From UMGS1124 sp045541255 (GTDB taxonomy: Bacteria; Bacillota_I; Bacilli_A; RF39; UBA660), in the NCBI GenBank assembly GCA_045541255.1, contig JAZQIU010000047.1:1-7219 (forward strand): a stretch of DNA of 7,219 nucleotides, given 5' to 3'. This document shows, in pieces, positions 1 to 6,144 of the stretch. Position 1 is the first letter of the stretch; each line of letters opens with the position of its first letter. The position numbers and the translations under genes are program-made. The notes below the pieces were generated by a model. The model was not told where the DNA came from. It worked only from the letters and a program-made list of their open reading frames with translations, and did no database searches.

Positions 1-47
1 TAATTAATAATATCATTTGCAATTAATTTATTTAGTGTCATTTTCAT
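1..47 (-). CDS. Start of an ORF cut off by the window edge
   Basis: The reading frame opens with ATG at 47-45 and stays open for 15 codons to position 1 (MKMTLNKLIANDIIN). A GGAGG at 63-59 lies 11 nt upstream, slightly far but usable; a second in-frame ATG sits at 41-39. The start lies inside the end of the ribbon-helix-helix gene (its stop is at 28-30), so the two overlap by 20 nt in different frames and could be translationally coupled. The fragment is too short to assign a family. The call rests on the ribosome binding site, the overlap and the open frame only. Confidence 0.4.
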   Translation of the reverse strand, partial: MKMTLNKLIANDIIN

Positions 48-204
48 TTTCTATCATTCCTCCTTTTAAATAAATTATTATTCCTAATTCAATAATTCTA
101 ATAAACATTTTATTAATACTTATACCTTCTTGCATAGCTAATAATTTTACTCTATCAAATAATTCTCTATTATGCCTTAATAAAAAACACTTTATAATTA
201 TCAT
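28..204 (-). CDS. Small ribbon-helix-helix (Arc/CopG-like) DNA-binding protein
   Basis: This 58-residue ORF is shorter than most gene finders report. The pattern fits a ribbon-helix-helix protein: a short hydrophobic strand (IIIKCFLLR), a first helix (about residues 13-26, RELFDRVKLLAMQEG), the typical GIS(I/L)NK turn at 27-32, and a second helix (33-46). Proteins of this fold bind DNA as dimers and serve as antitoxins, copy-number or transfer repressors, or relaxosome accessory proteins. Which of these applies here cannot be told. The strong AAAGGAG at 211-205 directly abuts the ATG at 204-202, leaving no spacer, whereas an in-frame ATT at 198-196 has a 6-nt spacer, so the true start may be ATT (56 residues). 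The gene lies just after the terminator of the nuclease gene and overlaps the next ORF, suggesting a two-gene regulatory unit. No clear promoter of its own was found. Confidence 0.6.
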   Translation of the reverse strand: MIIIKCFLLRHNRELFDRVKLLAMQEGISINKMFIRIIELGIIIYLKGGMIENENDTK

Positions 205-220
205 CTCCTTTCAACAATAT

Positions 221-246
221 AAAAAGAACAGAATCACTTCTGTTCT
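221..246 (-). terminator. Rho-independent terminator of the zinc-ribbon nuclease gene
   Basis: A perfect 9-bp inverted repeat (AGAACAGAA at 225-233, TTCTGTTCT at 238-246) closes on a 4-nt loop. On the minus strand it is followed by TTTTT and then ATATT. It begins 18 nt after the stop codon of the nuclease gene, the classical position, and separates that gene from the ribbon-helix-helix gene. A transcript entering from upstream that reads through would carry this hairpin in the leader of the small gene. Confidence 0.85.
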
Positions 247-263
247 AGAATCATAATTAAACT

Positions 264-2165
264 TTATCCTTTATTTTTTCTACAAATAGGACAACCATTT
301 CCTTTTTTACGATTAAGTAATGTTGATTCAAAACTATGCCCATCATTACAAATAAACCAATATTTTTTATTATTACTTCCTGCCATTACTTCACATGGTT
401 TTATGGGATTGTTCTTTTCATAATCCCATTCTTTAGCAATTACTGGATGGGTAGAAACTAAATCATTATATCCTGATAATAATTTCTTATGTGAGCAATA
501 TGGACAACCTGTAAACATCTTTGTTCTATGCGTTAAAAATGTTTTATAAGAATGACCTTTAGGACATATCCACCATACTTTTTTACCACTACCAGATGTT
601 ATTTCATCAATATCAAAATCGTTTTTTTGATAATCGAATTCATCAATTAAATATTTCTGCTTATTAACTATACTCCATGTTTTTAAATCATTAAACCCTT
701 TTAAAACTTTTTTACCTGAACAATAAGGGCAGTTTGTACCATTTGTACGATTACTTATATTTGCTTCATATTCATGGCCTTTAGGACATATCCACCATAC
801 TCTTTTTTCAGACTTTGGTAAAAGTTCTTTTGGGTTTAAGTTTCCATTTTTTGACGAATCCCATTCTTTCATTAATTCAGGATAAAGTGTTTCTAAATCA
901 TTTTCTCCTTTAATAGCTTTTTGACCTGAACAATAGGGGCAACCATTTCCTCTGTTGCGAGAATCAATTGTCGCTTCCCACTCATGTCCTTTTTCACATA
1001 TCCACCATACTTTATACCGACTACTTACATCAAAAAATTCTGGATTCAATCCATTATTTTTTTTATAATTCCACTCATTAAATAATTTTATGTTTTTGTA
1101 TGCTACTGAATTTTCTTTTTTTAATGTTTTATAATATAACAGAATATCATTAGAGTCACGATCCAAATCAAAATCAATTTTTTCTTTTAAATTAAATTGT
1201 TTATTTAATATATTAATTAGTATTTCTAAAACCTCTTTTAAGTTTTTATAATCGTGTTTTGGTTTATAGTATATAATGTGATTAATTTCATCATAACAAT
1301 TATCAGACTTACTTTCTTTAATTCTAATTAAAAATATTCCATTTTCACTTAATATTTTATTTTTTATTTTTTCTTTTTCTAAGGCTTCTTTTGAATTATG
1401 ATAATAAATTCCATCATATTCTATTCCAACATTTAAAATCGGAATAAAAACATCTATTTCTTTTTCATTAAATATATATCTATTTTCAACTTTAAATATT
1501 TTATTTAAATAATAAAGAATTATTTGTTCTGGATATGATGATTGTATCTCAGAACTGCAAATAGGACAACATGTTCCTCTGTGCCTATTGTTAAGTGATG
1601 CCTCCCACTCATGCCCTTTTTCACATTTCCACCATACTTTAGTATTCACAGCGGGTAATAGTTCTTCTGGATTAACATTTATATTCTTGATAAAATCCCA
1701 TTCCTTCATTAATTCAGGATGAATCGTTTTAAAATCATTATATCCTTTAATAGCATATCTGCCTGAACAATAAGGACAACCATTTCCACTAGTTCTACTA
1801 TCTACTTTTGCCTCCCACTCATGCCCTTTTTCACATTTCCACCATACTTTAGTATGTGAAGAAGGTAAAAGTTCCTGTGGGATAATAGTATTTTTTTCAT
1901 AATTCCATTCTTTCATTAATTCAGGATAAAGTGTTTCTAAATCATTTTCTCCTTTAATAGCTTTATGACCAGAACAATAGGGGCAACTTGTCCCTCTAGC
2001 ACGATTACTTACACTTGCTTCATATTCATGACCTTTAGGACATATCCACCATGCTTTTATGTGTGAACCAGTAGTAATTTTGGAAATATCTAAATCTATA
2101 TTTTTTTTATAATTCCATTCGTTTTTTAATTTTATATTATTGATTAAATACGATTTTTCTTTCAC
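264..2165 (-). CDS. Seven-zinc-ribbon protein with central PD-(D/E)XK nuclease domain
   Basis: Probably a DNA-binding, DNA-cutting cargo protein of the mobile element; its target is unknown. Seven ribbons of the DUF4379 (PF14311-like) type share the pattern (K/R)(V/A)WW-x-CxxGH...CPxC. Their ligands are C42/H46/C61/C64, C111/H115/C130/C133, C181/H185/C200/C203, C390/H394/C409/C412, C460/H464/C479/C482, C534/H538/C554/C557 and C606/H610/C625/C628. Each is preceded by a (K/N/D)E(W/F)(N/D)xxKN segment. Between ribbons 3 and 4 lies a nuclease domain (about 208-300) of the Vsr/DUF559 sort: E213, D238 in KEIDVFIP, E249-x-D251 in GIEYDG, H256, and a following RIK strand. No signal peptide or membrane segment is seen. 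The start is GTG at 2165; upstream out-of-frame ATGs stop at once, and the Shine-Dalgarno is weak. The gene has its own promoter and terminator. Family function is not established; defence, homing or anti-plasmid roles are inference. Confidence 0.88.
   Translation of the reverse strand: MKEKSYLINNIKLKNEWNYKKNIDLDISKITTGSHIKAWWICPKGHEYEASVSNRARGTSCPYCSGHKAIKGENDLETLYPELMKEWNYEKNTIIPQELLPSSHTKVWWKCEKGHEWEAKVDSRTSGNGCPYCSGRYAIKGYNDFKTIHPELMKEWDFIKNINVNPEELLPAVNTKVWWKCEKGHEWEASLNNRHRGTCCPICSSEIQSSYPEQIILYYLNKIFKVENRYIFNEKEIDVFIPILNVGIEYDGIYYHNSKEALEKEKIKNKILSENGIFLIRIKESKSDNCYDEINHIIYYKPKHDYKNLKEVLEILINILNKQFNLKEKIDFDLDRDSNDILLYYKTLKKENSVAYKNIKLFNEWNYKKNNGLNPEFFDVSSRYKVWWICEKGHEWEATIDSRNRGNGCPYCSGQKAIKGENDLETLYPELMKEWDSSKNGNLNPKELLPKSEKRVWWICPKGHEYEANISNRTNGTNCPYCSGKKVLKGFNDLKTWSIVNKQKYLIDEFDYQKNDFDIDEITSGSGKKVWWICPKGHSYKTFLTHRTKMFTGCPYCSHKKLLSGYNDLVSTHPVIAKEWDYEKNNPIKPCEVMAGSNNKKYWFICNDGHSFESTLLNRKKGNGCPICRKNKG
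861..943. repeat. 83-bp internal direct repeat, copy 1 (pairs with 1905-1987)
   Basis: This block encodes the end of ribbon 4 and the following linker (roughly residues 409-435) of the zinc-ribbon protein. It matches 1905-1987 at 81 of 83 bases. The encoded residues are identical apart from one H/Q change, so the two copies have either duplicated recently or been homogenised by recombination across the nuclease domain. Confidence 0.85.
1599..1645. repeat. 47-bp internal direct repeat, copy 1 (pairs with 1809-1855)
   Basis: Identical base for base to 1809-1855. It encodes the VWWKCEKGHEWEA part of ribbon 3. Identity includes silent positions, so it reflects DNA-level duplication and not only protein constraint. 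Confidence 0.85.
1809..1855. repeat. 47-bp internal direct repeat, copy 2 (pairs with 1599-1645)
   Basis: Copy in ribbon 2 of the zinc-ribbon protein, identical to 1599-1645 over 47 bases and separated from it by 163 bp. Crossing-over between the copies would remove one ribbon module in frame (a period of 210 bp, 70 codons). Confidence 0.85.
1905..1987. repeat. 83-bp internal direct repeat, copy 2 (pairs with 861-943)
   Basis: Copy at the end of ribbon 1 and the following linker (roughly residues 61-87). It is 1044 bp (348 codons) from its partner, a multiple of three, so recombination between the two would delete the nuclease domain plus three ribbons and keep the frame. Confidence 0.85.
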
Positions 2166-2202
2166 AACATCACATCATTTCATTTATAATTTAACTAATA
2201 AT

Positions 2203-2211
2203 ATTATACCA
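2203..2211 (-). promoter_or_regulatory. Extended -10 promoter for the zinc-ribbon nuclease gene
   Basis: On the minus strand the sequence reads TGG-TATAAT: a perfect -10 hexamer (2208-2203) with the extended TGn element directly upstream. No good -35 lies 17 bp upstream (the region is an A-run), and the nearest TTGTGA is 22 bp away. An extended -10 often needs no -35. The predicted transcript would start near 2196, leaving a leader of about 30 nt before the GTG at 2165. The surrounding DNA is AT-rich, so chance -10 matches are common; the full TGnTATAAT match is what supports this one. Confidence 0.65.
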
Positions 2212-2220
2212 TATTAAATT

Positions 2221-2244
2221 GGACTTTTTTTCACAAATTAGTCC
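2221..2244. repeat. Short dyad across the -35 region
   Basis: GGACT at 2221-2225 and AGTCC at 2240-2244 form a 5-bp inverted repeat with a 14-nt centre, lying where the -35 of the nuclease promoter would be. It could be an operator, but a 5-bp dyad may arise by chance. Confidence 0.25.
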
Positions 2245-2269
2245 TATTTTATAAAAGCAGGATAAAGGG

Positions 2270-2327
2270 AATGATATCACTCACCTACCTAAACCTATAT
2301 AAATAAAGGTCTGATGGTGATATCATT
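2270..2327. repeat. 11-bp inverted repeat with self-palindromic arms
   Basis: AATGATATCAC (2270-2280) and GTGATATCATT (2317-2327) are perfect inverted copies 36 bp apart. Each arm contains the 8-bp palindrome TGATATCA (2272-2279 and 2319-2326), so the sites are identical in either orientation, 47 bp centre to centre. Inside lies a smaller dyad, ACCT (2293-2296) with AGGT (2307-2310). There is no T-run after it on either strand, so it is a poor terminator. It sits between the end of the conjugation operon and the nuclease promoter and could be a paired operator, a structured RNA leader or a recombination/transfer site. No flanking target duplication is visible. Confidence 0.6.
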
Positions 2328-2331
2328 TCAC

Positions 2332-2379
2332 TTTTTGCACTTGCAAAAAACTCCAAAATTAATGGAGGATTTCCTCCAT
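2332..2379 (-). terminator. Terminator region at the end of the conjugation operon
   Basis: About 17 nt after the stop of the M23 gene, the minus strand has an 8-bp inverted repeat (2362-2369 with 2372-2379, ATGGAGGA/TCCTCCAT, 2-nt centre) followed by TTAATTTT. A second hairpin, CTCCA (2351-2355) with TGGAG (2363-2367), shares bases with the first and is followed directly by TTTTTT (2350-2345). Next comes an A/T-rich palindrome TTTTTGCA/TGCAAAAA (2332-2339, 2342-2349). Together these look like a transcription stop, though which hairpin acts is not clear. Confidence 0.6.
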
Positions 2380-2395
2380 AATCTTGTTTAATCCT

Positions 2396-3334
2396 TTAGT
2401 TATAAGGACTAATTGGATTTACATTTCCTCCATAAATTGGATTTTGTGGTCCTAAGTATGGAGGATTTATGGAGTCTTTTTTAGTATTATTAAAGTCAAT
2501 AAGACTCATACCATCCACATTTCTTCCATTATTTTTAACTTGAAAATGTAAATGATTACCCGTGCTATAACCTGTAGTACCAATTCCTCCAATTTCCTGC
2601 CATTGTATTACTTTATCTCCAACATCTACTTTTGCAGAGTTTGGATAAAGATGTCCATATAATACTTCATATTCTAAATCATCTAATTCACATTTTATTG
2701 TAATATAATTTCCTGCACCACCGTCTTTATCAATTGTATTAGAAGTATATTTAAATGATTTATCTATTACTTCTCCATCACATATTGAATAAACTGGAGT
2801 TTCTGCAGCTGCACCAAAATCCCATGCTGAATGAATATTTTCTTCACCATATATAATTCTTTCTTCCATAAAAAAACTTGTTATAGAAAGTTTATCAAAT
2901 TCCATTGGCGAAGAAAAAGGTTTATTTTGTACTACATCTATTTGTCCTGAATTTGCTATTTCATCTTCATTACAAACAGAATAAATACTATACCTATTCA
3001 TTTCACAAACTTCAGATATAGGTTTAACTTGTTTTAGTTCTGAATCTAAATTATCATTATAAATTTGTTCAAAAGTTAATAAATCATTTTCTAAATAGAA
3101 ATATAAAATTCTATCTAGAGAAACATATCCTTTTCCTGTCATTATATTTTTTCTTAACACTTCTTTATACATTTCTGCATATTGACTATTATTCTCAACA
3201 TAGCCATCAGTTACATTCGCACCAAAAAAATCTAATAACATAAGTATAGGAACTAGAATAATTAAAGCTAAAGAAATTGTCCCAATTGATGATGATAAAA
3301 TTAATTTAATAATTTTTTTCTTTATAATCATCAC
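2396..3334 (-). CDS. Membrane-anchored M23 peptidase of the conjugation apparatus
   Basis: Likely opens peptidoglycan so the mating channel can cross the wall, the VirB1-like job in Gram-positive conjugation systems. One membrane span near the N-terminus (about 11-36) follows a lysine-rich start, so the bulk should face outside. The C-terminal lysostaphin-type M23 domain (about 165-275) has its zinc and catalytic motifs intact: H168 and D172 (HSAWD), H228 (YGHL), H261 and H263 (GNHLHFQ). Residues 40-150 form an unassigned region with cysteines at 110 and 121. The tail (285-312) is rich in P, N and G. Unlike many conjugative-element hydrolases there is no second lysozyme or NlpC/P60 domain. 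The gene starts 10 nt after the 99-residue protein. The GTG at 3334 overlaps the GAGG Shine-Dalgarno; ATG at 3331 (spacer 2) or ATT at 3328 (spacer 5) is more likely. It is the last gene before the terminator. Confidence 0.9.
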   Translation of the reverse strand: MMIIKKKIIKLILSSSIGTISLALIILVPILMLLDFFGANVTDGYVENNSQYAEMYKEVLRKNIMTGKGYVSLDRILYFYLENDLLTFEQIYNDNLDSELKQVKPISEVCEMNRYSIYSVCNEDEIANSGQIDVVQNKPFSSPMEFDKLSITSFFMEERIIYGEENIHSAWDFGAAAETPVYSICDGEVIDKSFKYTSNTIDKDGGAGNYITIKCELDDLEYEVLYGHLYPNSAKVDVGDKVIQWQEIGGIGTTGYSTGNHLHFQVKNNGRNVDGMSLIDFNNTKKDSINPPYLGPQNPIYGGNVNPISPYN

Positions 3335-3344
3335 CTCACATTAC

Positions 3345-3644
3345 TTAAAGTTCTTGCTGTTTATCTTTCTCAAACTGCACTTTATAATGATTTAAATCAT
3401 AAGCGATTGAAGAACACTCTTTATATAGTTCATTCATCTTTGGATCTGTTAAATCATAATGCTTTAATAACATGGTTAATTCTTCACTCATTTCCATACA
3501 AACTCCAATAGGTTTTCTTGATAGTAATTCTAGAAAATCTTCATAAGCTTCTTCTTCACTTATATAGTAAACTTCAAAATCTTCTTCTCTTGCTTTTTTA
3601 AAATATTCTACAATTCTTTTACTTAAAGATTCTTTATTAATCAT
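3345..3644 (-). CDS. 99-residue soluble protein of unknown function in the conjugation operon
   Basis: I do not recognise this family. The protein is small, charged and without a signal peptide or membrane segment. It is probably mostly helical, with acidic stretches at 28-36 (SEEEAYEDF) and 52-57 and two cysteines (C49, C77). Its ATG overlaps the stop of the VirB4 gene (ATGA, 3641-3644), so it is almost certainly translated by coupling with the ATPase; the Shine-Dalgarno of its own (GAAGA) is weak. It is followed 10 nt later by the M23 peptidase gene. Position between motor and wall hydrolase suggests a cytoplasmic accessory of the mating machine, but the sequence gives no direct evidence of its role. 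Confidence 0.75.
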   Translation of the reverse strand: MINKESLSKRIVEYFKKAREEDFEVYYISEEEAYEDFLELLSRKPIGVCMEMSEELTMLLKHYDLTDPKMNELYKECSSIAYDLNHYKVQFEKDKQQEL

Positions 3645-6061
3645 TCTTCTTCACCCATCATCTTTCTTTCTGTTTCAGTTGCTCTAATCCAAATTCTAAG
3701 TCTTGTTTTATTATCAATATTTAATAAAAATTCCCCTCTTTTAGCACCAAGCAAAAATGCTCTTTGTGTGTCTGTTAGAGGATTATTTTTAAATAATTCT
3801 ATATATGCTTTTAAATCATCTTCTTTAAGCATACCTATCATTGTATATTGACAATTATTAAAAATAGCAGAAGCATGCCTAAGAACACTTGCATTTCCTA
3901 AAAAGTCAGAAATACATTGACTAGACAAAATTAGATTCGTATTATACTTTCTACACCTTCTTGCTAATTGACCAAAATTTTTAATAACTTCATTATTGTT
4001 TTCATCTATATATAAATGAAATTCATCTACAATAATACTAATGTGTTTTTTATCATTAGAACCTCTTTTTTCATTTATTATTTTATTTGAAACAATACTG
4101 TTATTTAAGTAAGTTAAAAGATTTAATATTTGAGTATTAATTAATCTTTGATTACCACTATATAACAGTTCTTGAAGATTAAAAGCAATTAAATCACTAT
4201 CTAAATTAATAGTTGTATGAGAATTAAATAAATAAGAATCAGTACCTGTTAAAAATCTTGATAATAACACCTCTAATTGGTCTATTATTTTGATTTTTTC
4301 TTTGCTCTTAACATTTTCCTTATATTCTGGTAAAAACTTATACAAATCGCTAAAAACAGGATAATCTGTTGGTTTTAATGATTGTAAAGTATTTATAGAA
4401 GTATTTTTATAAATACCTTTTTTATTGTATAAAGATTCAAGTATAGCAAGTAGCATAACTAATTCTTTTTCTTGAATATTATCAAAAGCACTTTTAAAGA
4501 AAGCTTCTAAAAATCCTAAATGTTTTGCTAAAGGACAATCTGTTTCTTTAGTTTCTTTATCTTCATCACTAGGAATAAATCTTATTTGTAATGGATTTAT
4601 AATCCCACCTTTTTTAGAATATAAATCTATATATTCTCCTTCATTTGCTTTGACTAATTTTTCATATTCATTTTCTGCATCAAAAATAAATATTTTAGTT
4701 CCTTTCGCAAATTCATTTACAATCAGTTTTTTCATTGTAAATGATTTACCTCCACCAGTAGAAGATATAATTGCTAAGTTATGAGAAGTTCGCTTATTAT
4801 TAATAATAAATGGATCAAAAAATATAGGTAATGAAGTATGAATATCTACTCCTACCAAATAACCTGTAGCATCATTAAAATAAGTTTTAGTAAATGGAAA
4901 GCCAGCACTTAAAGTTAATGTTGGTAAAAAAATAGAATAATCTTTTAAAGATAAACCTGTTATATCAAAACATTGCCATGTTTCCATTTGTCTTAATCTA
5001 GGAACATCTAATTTAATTTGATATCTTTCAGTTATTTTCTTTAAATCTCTTATTACTTCATCTCGTTCTTTCTTATTACCTTCAACTAACAAAATTAAAG
5101 ATACTTCTTTTATTTTTTCATCACCATTTTTTATATCATTCATAAGCATTTGAAAGTTTTCTTTTTGTGTGTCTAACTCTGTAGCATCGCTTAACTTTCT
5201 TGTAGTATTTCTATCAGATAATAAAAACTGATATTGTGAGTTAACCCACCTTATCAGTTCTTCTTGATCTATAGCATCTTTTATATTTAAACAGCACCTA
5301 ACATTTGGATAATTAAAAACTTCTTCAAAAAACAATTCTTCTACAAATGGTGGAATATTTTTAATAGTTACCATTTGAATTTCCTTATCATCAAACTTCA
5401 ACATATTAGTTCTTTCAGATATATTTAGTGGGACTAATAAATCAACTAAATTAGACCACATTAAAATATCTAATGGATTATTACATAAATATAGATTAGA
5501 TAAAAATTTAAATACTTCTAATCTATTGGTAATTATCTCTATATTTAATTTAGGTTGAATATTTGCAAATAAATCTTCTATTTCATCTAATTGTCTTTCT
5601 AATTCGTTTGTATCCTTAGCTATTACAACTAAATAATAAATGCTAGACACTGTGAAATTATTATTTTCTAAGTCCTCTATTAAATGTATATTTTCCTTTA
5701 ATAGTAGTAACCTTTTTAAATCGTGTTTATTTTTATCTATAATTTCATCAATACTCTTAACTTTTGTTTTTAAATATAACTTATTATTATTTAAATTAAT
5801 TTTTTCATCTAATTTAAAACATTTCAAATTTAAATTTTTTATTTGATATAAAGTTTTTAAATAATGAAAGAAATTAGTTTTTTCTTGATTACTAGATAAA
5901 GATAAATCAACAGCTTTTAATTCTATAAGTGAAGCATAGTAACCATTTTTTAGTTCTAACAAACCATCTTCGCCTACAGACTTAACATTAGTAAATACTT
6001 TTGAATTTTTAAATCTTTTGTGCATTAGACTAGTTTTAATGTACTTAGATTTATATTTCAA
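3641..6061 (-). CDS. virB4: VirB4-family conjugation ATPase
   Basis: This is the ATPase that powers the type IV secretion channel at the inner face of the membrane. Numbered from the TTG at 6061, the Walker A is SSTGGGKS (433-440, K439), lacking the usual first glycine. A conserved FDAENEY sits at 460-466. The Walker B is ISIIVDEFH (D679, E680), followed by RRCRKYN (701-707) and SSQ (713-715), the usual order for VirB4 proteins. The first 400 residues form the less conserved N-terminal domain. Length fits the family (about 800). The TTG has a poor ribosome site. The frame stays open upstream to the stop of the previous gene and encodes a lysine-rich GLFPKKTQEEKDEKK stretch with AAGG seven nt before an ATC at 6133-6131, so the true protein may begin there (830 residues). 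Its stop overlaps the next start. Confidence 0.95.
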   Translation of the reverse strand: MKYKSKYIKTSLMHKRFKNSKVFTNVKSVGEDGLLELKNGYYASLIELKAVDLSLSSNQEKTNFFHYLKTLYQIKNLNLKCFKLDEKINLNNNKLYLKTKVKSIDEIIDKNKHDLKRLLLLKENIHLIEDLENNNFTVSSIYYLVVIAKDTNELERQLDEIEDLFANIQPKLNIEIITNRLEVFKFLSNLYLCNNPLDILMWSNLVDLLVPLNISERTNMLKFDDKEIQMVTIKNIPPFVEELFFEEVFNYPNVRCCLNIKDAIDQEELIRWVNSQYQFLLSDRNTTRKLSDATELDTQKENFQMLMNDIKNGDEKIKEVSLILLVEGNKKERDEVIRDLKKITERYQIKLDVPRLRQMETWQCFDITGLSLKDYSIFLPTLTLSAGFPFTKTYFNDATGYLVGVDIHTSLPIFFDPFIINNKRTSHNLAIISSTGGGKSFTMKKLIVNEFAKGTKIFIFDAENEYEKLVKANEGEYIDLYSKKGGIINPLQIRFIPSDEDKETKETDCPLAKHLGFLEAFFKSAFDNIQEKELVMLLAILESLYNKKGIYKNTSINTLQSLKPTDYPVFSDLYKFLPEYKENVKSKEKIKIIDQLEVLLSRFLTGTDSYLFNSHTTINLDSDLIAFNLQELLYSGNQRLINTQILNLLTYLNNSIVSNKIINEKRGSNDKKHISIIVDEFHLYIDENNNEVIKNFGQLARRCRKYNTNLILSSQCISDFLGNASVLRHASAIFNNCQYTMIGMLKEDDLKAYIELFKNNPLTDTQRAFLLGAKRGEFLLNIDNKTRLRIWIRATETERKMMGEEE

Positions 6062-6130
6062 TTCTTTCTTTTTTAGTTTCTTTAATTTTTTTTCATCTTT
6101 TTCTTCTTGTGTTTTTTTAGGGAATAACCC

Positions 6131-6144
6131 GATATTACCACCTT
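6131..6144 (-). promoter_or_regulatory. Shine-Dalgarno opposite an ATC codon, alternative VirB4 start
   Basis: AAGG (6144-6141), seven bases of spacer and ATC (6133-6131) lie in the VirB4 frame, directly on the stop codon of the PrgI-like gene. No ATG, GTG or TTG occurs between here and the TTG at 6061. The 24 extra residues are in frame with no stop and look like the charged N-terminus common in Gram-positive VirB4 proteins. Confidence 0.5.

Noticed and set aside
264..2165. The repeated modules as a CRISPR array or tandem satellite
   Set aside because: The repeats are modules of a continuous open reading frame with intact cysteine/histidine ligands, not equal repeats with unique spacers.
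2271..2306. An 11-residue plus-strand ORF (ATG within the left arm of the inverted repeat) as a leader peptide
   Set aside because: No convincing plus-strand promoter lies upstream, the ribosome site abuts the ATG, and there is no plus-strand gene for it to lead.
2270..2327. The inverted repeat as the ends of a miniature transposon
   Set aside because: The element would be only 58 bp, and there is no direct target-site duplication flanking it (AGGG on one side, TCAC on the other).
5640..5846. A 68-codon plus-strand ORF opposite the VirB4 gene
   Set aside because: It lies wholly inside a strongly supported minus-strand ATPase gene, is composed of F/S/L-rich residues expected from reading AT-rich coding DNA backwards, and has no good ribosome binding site.
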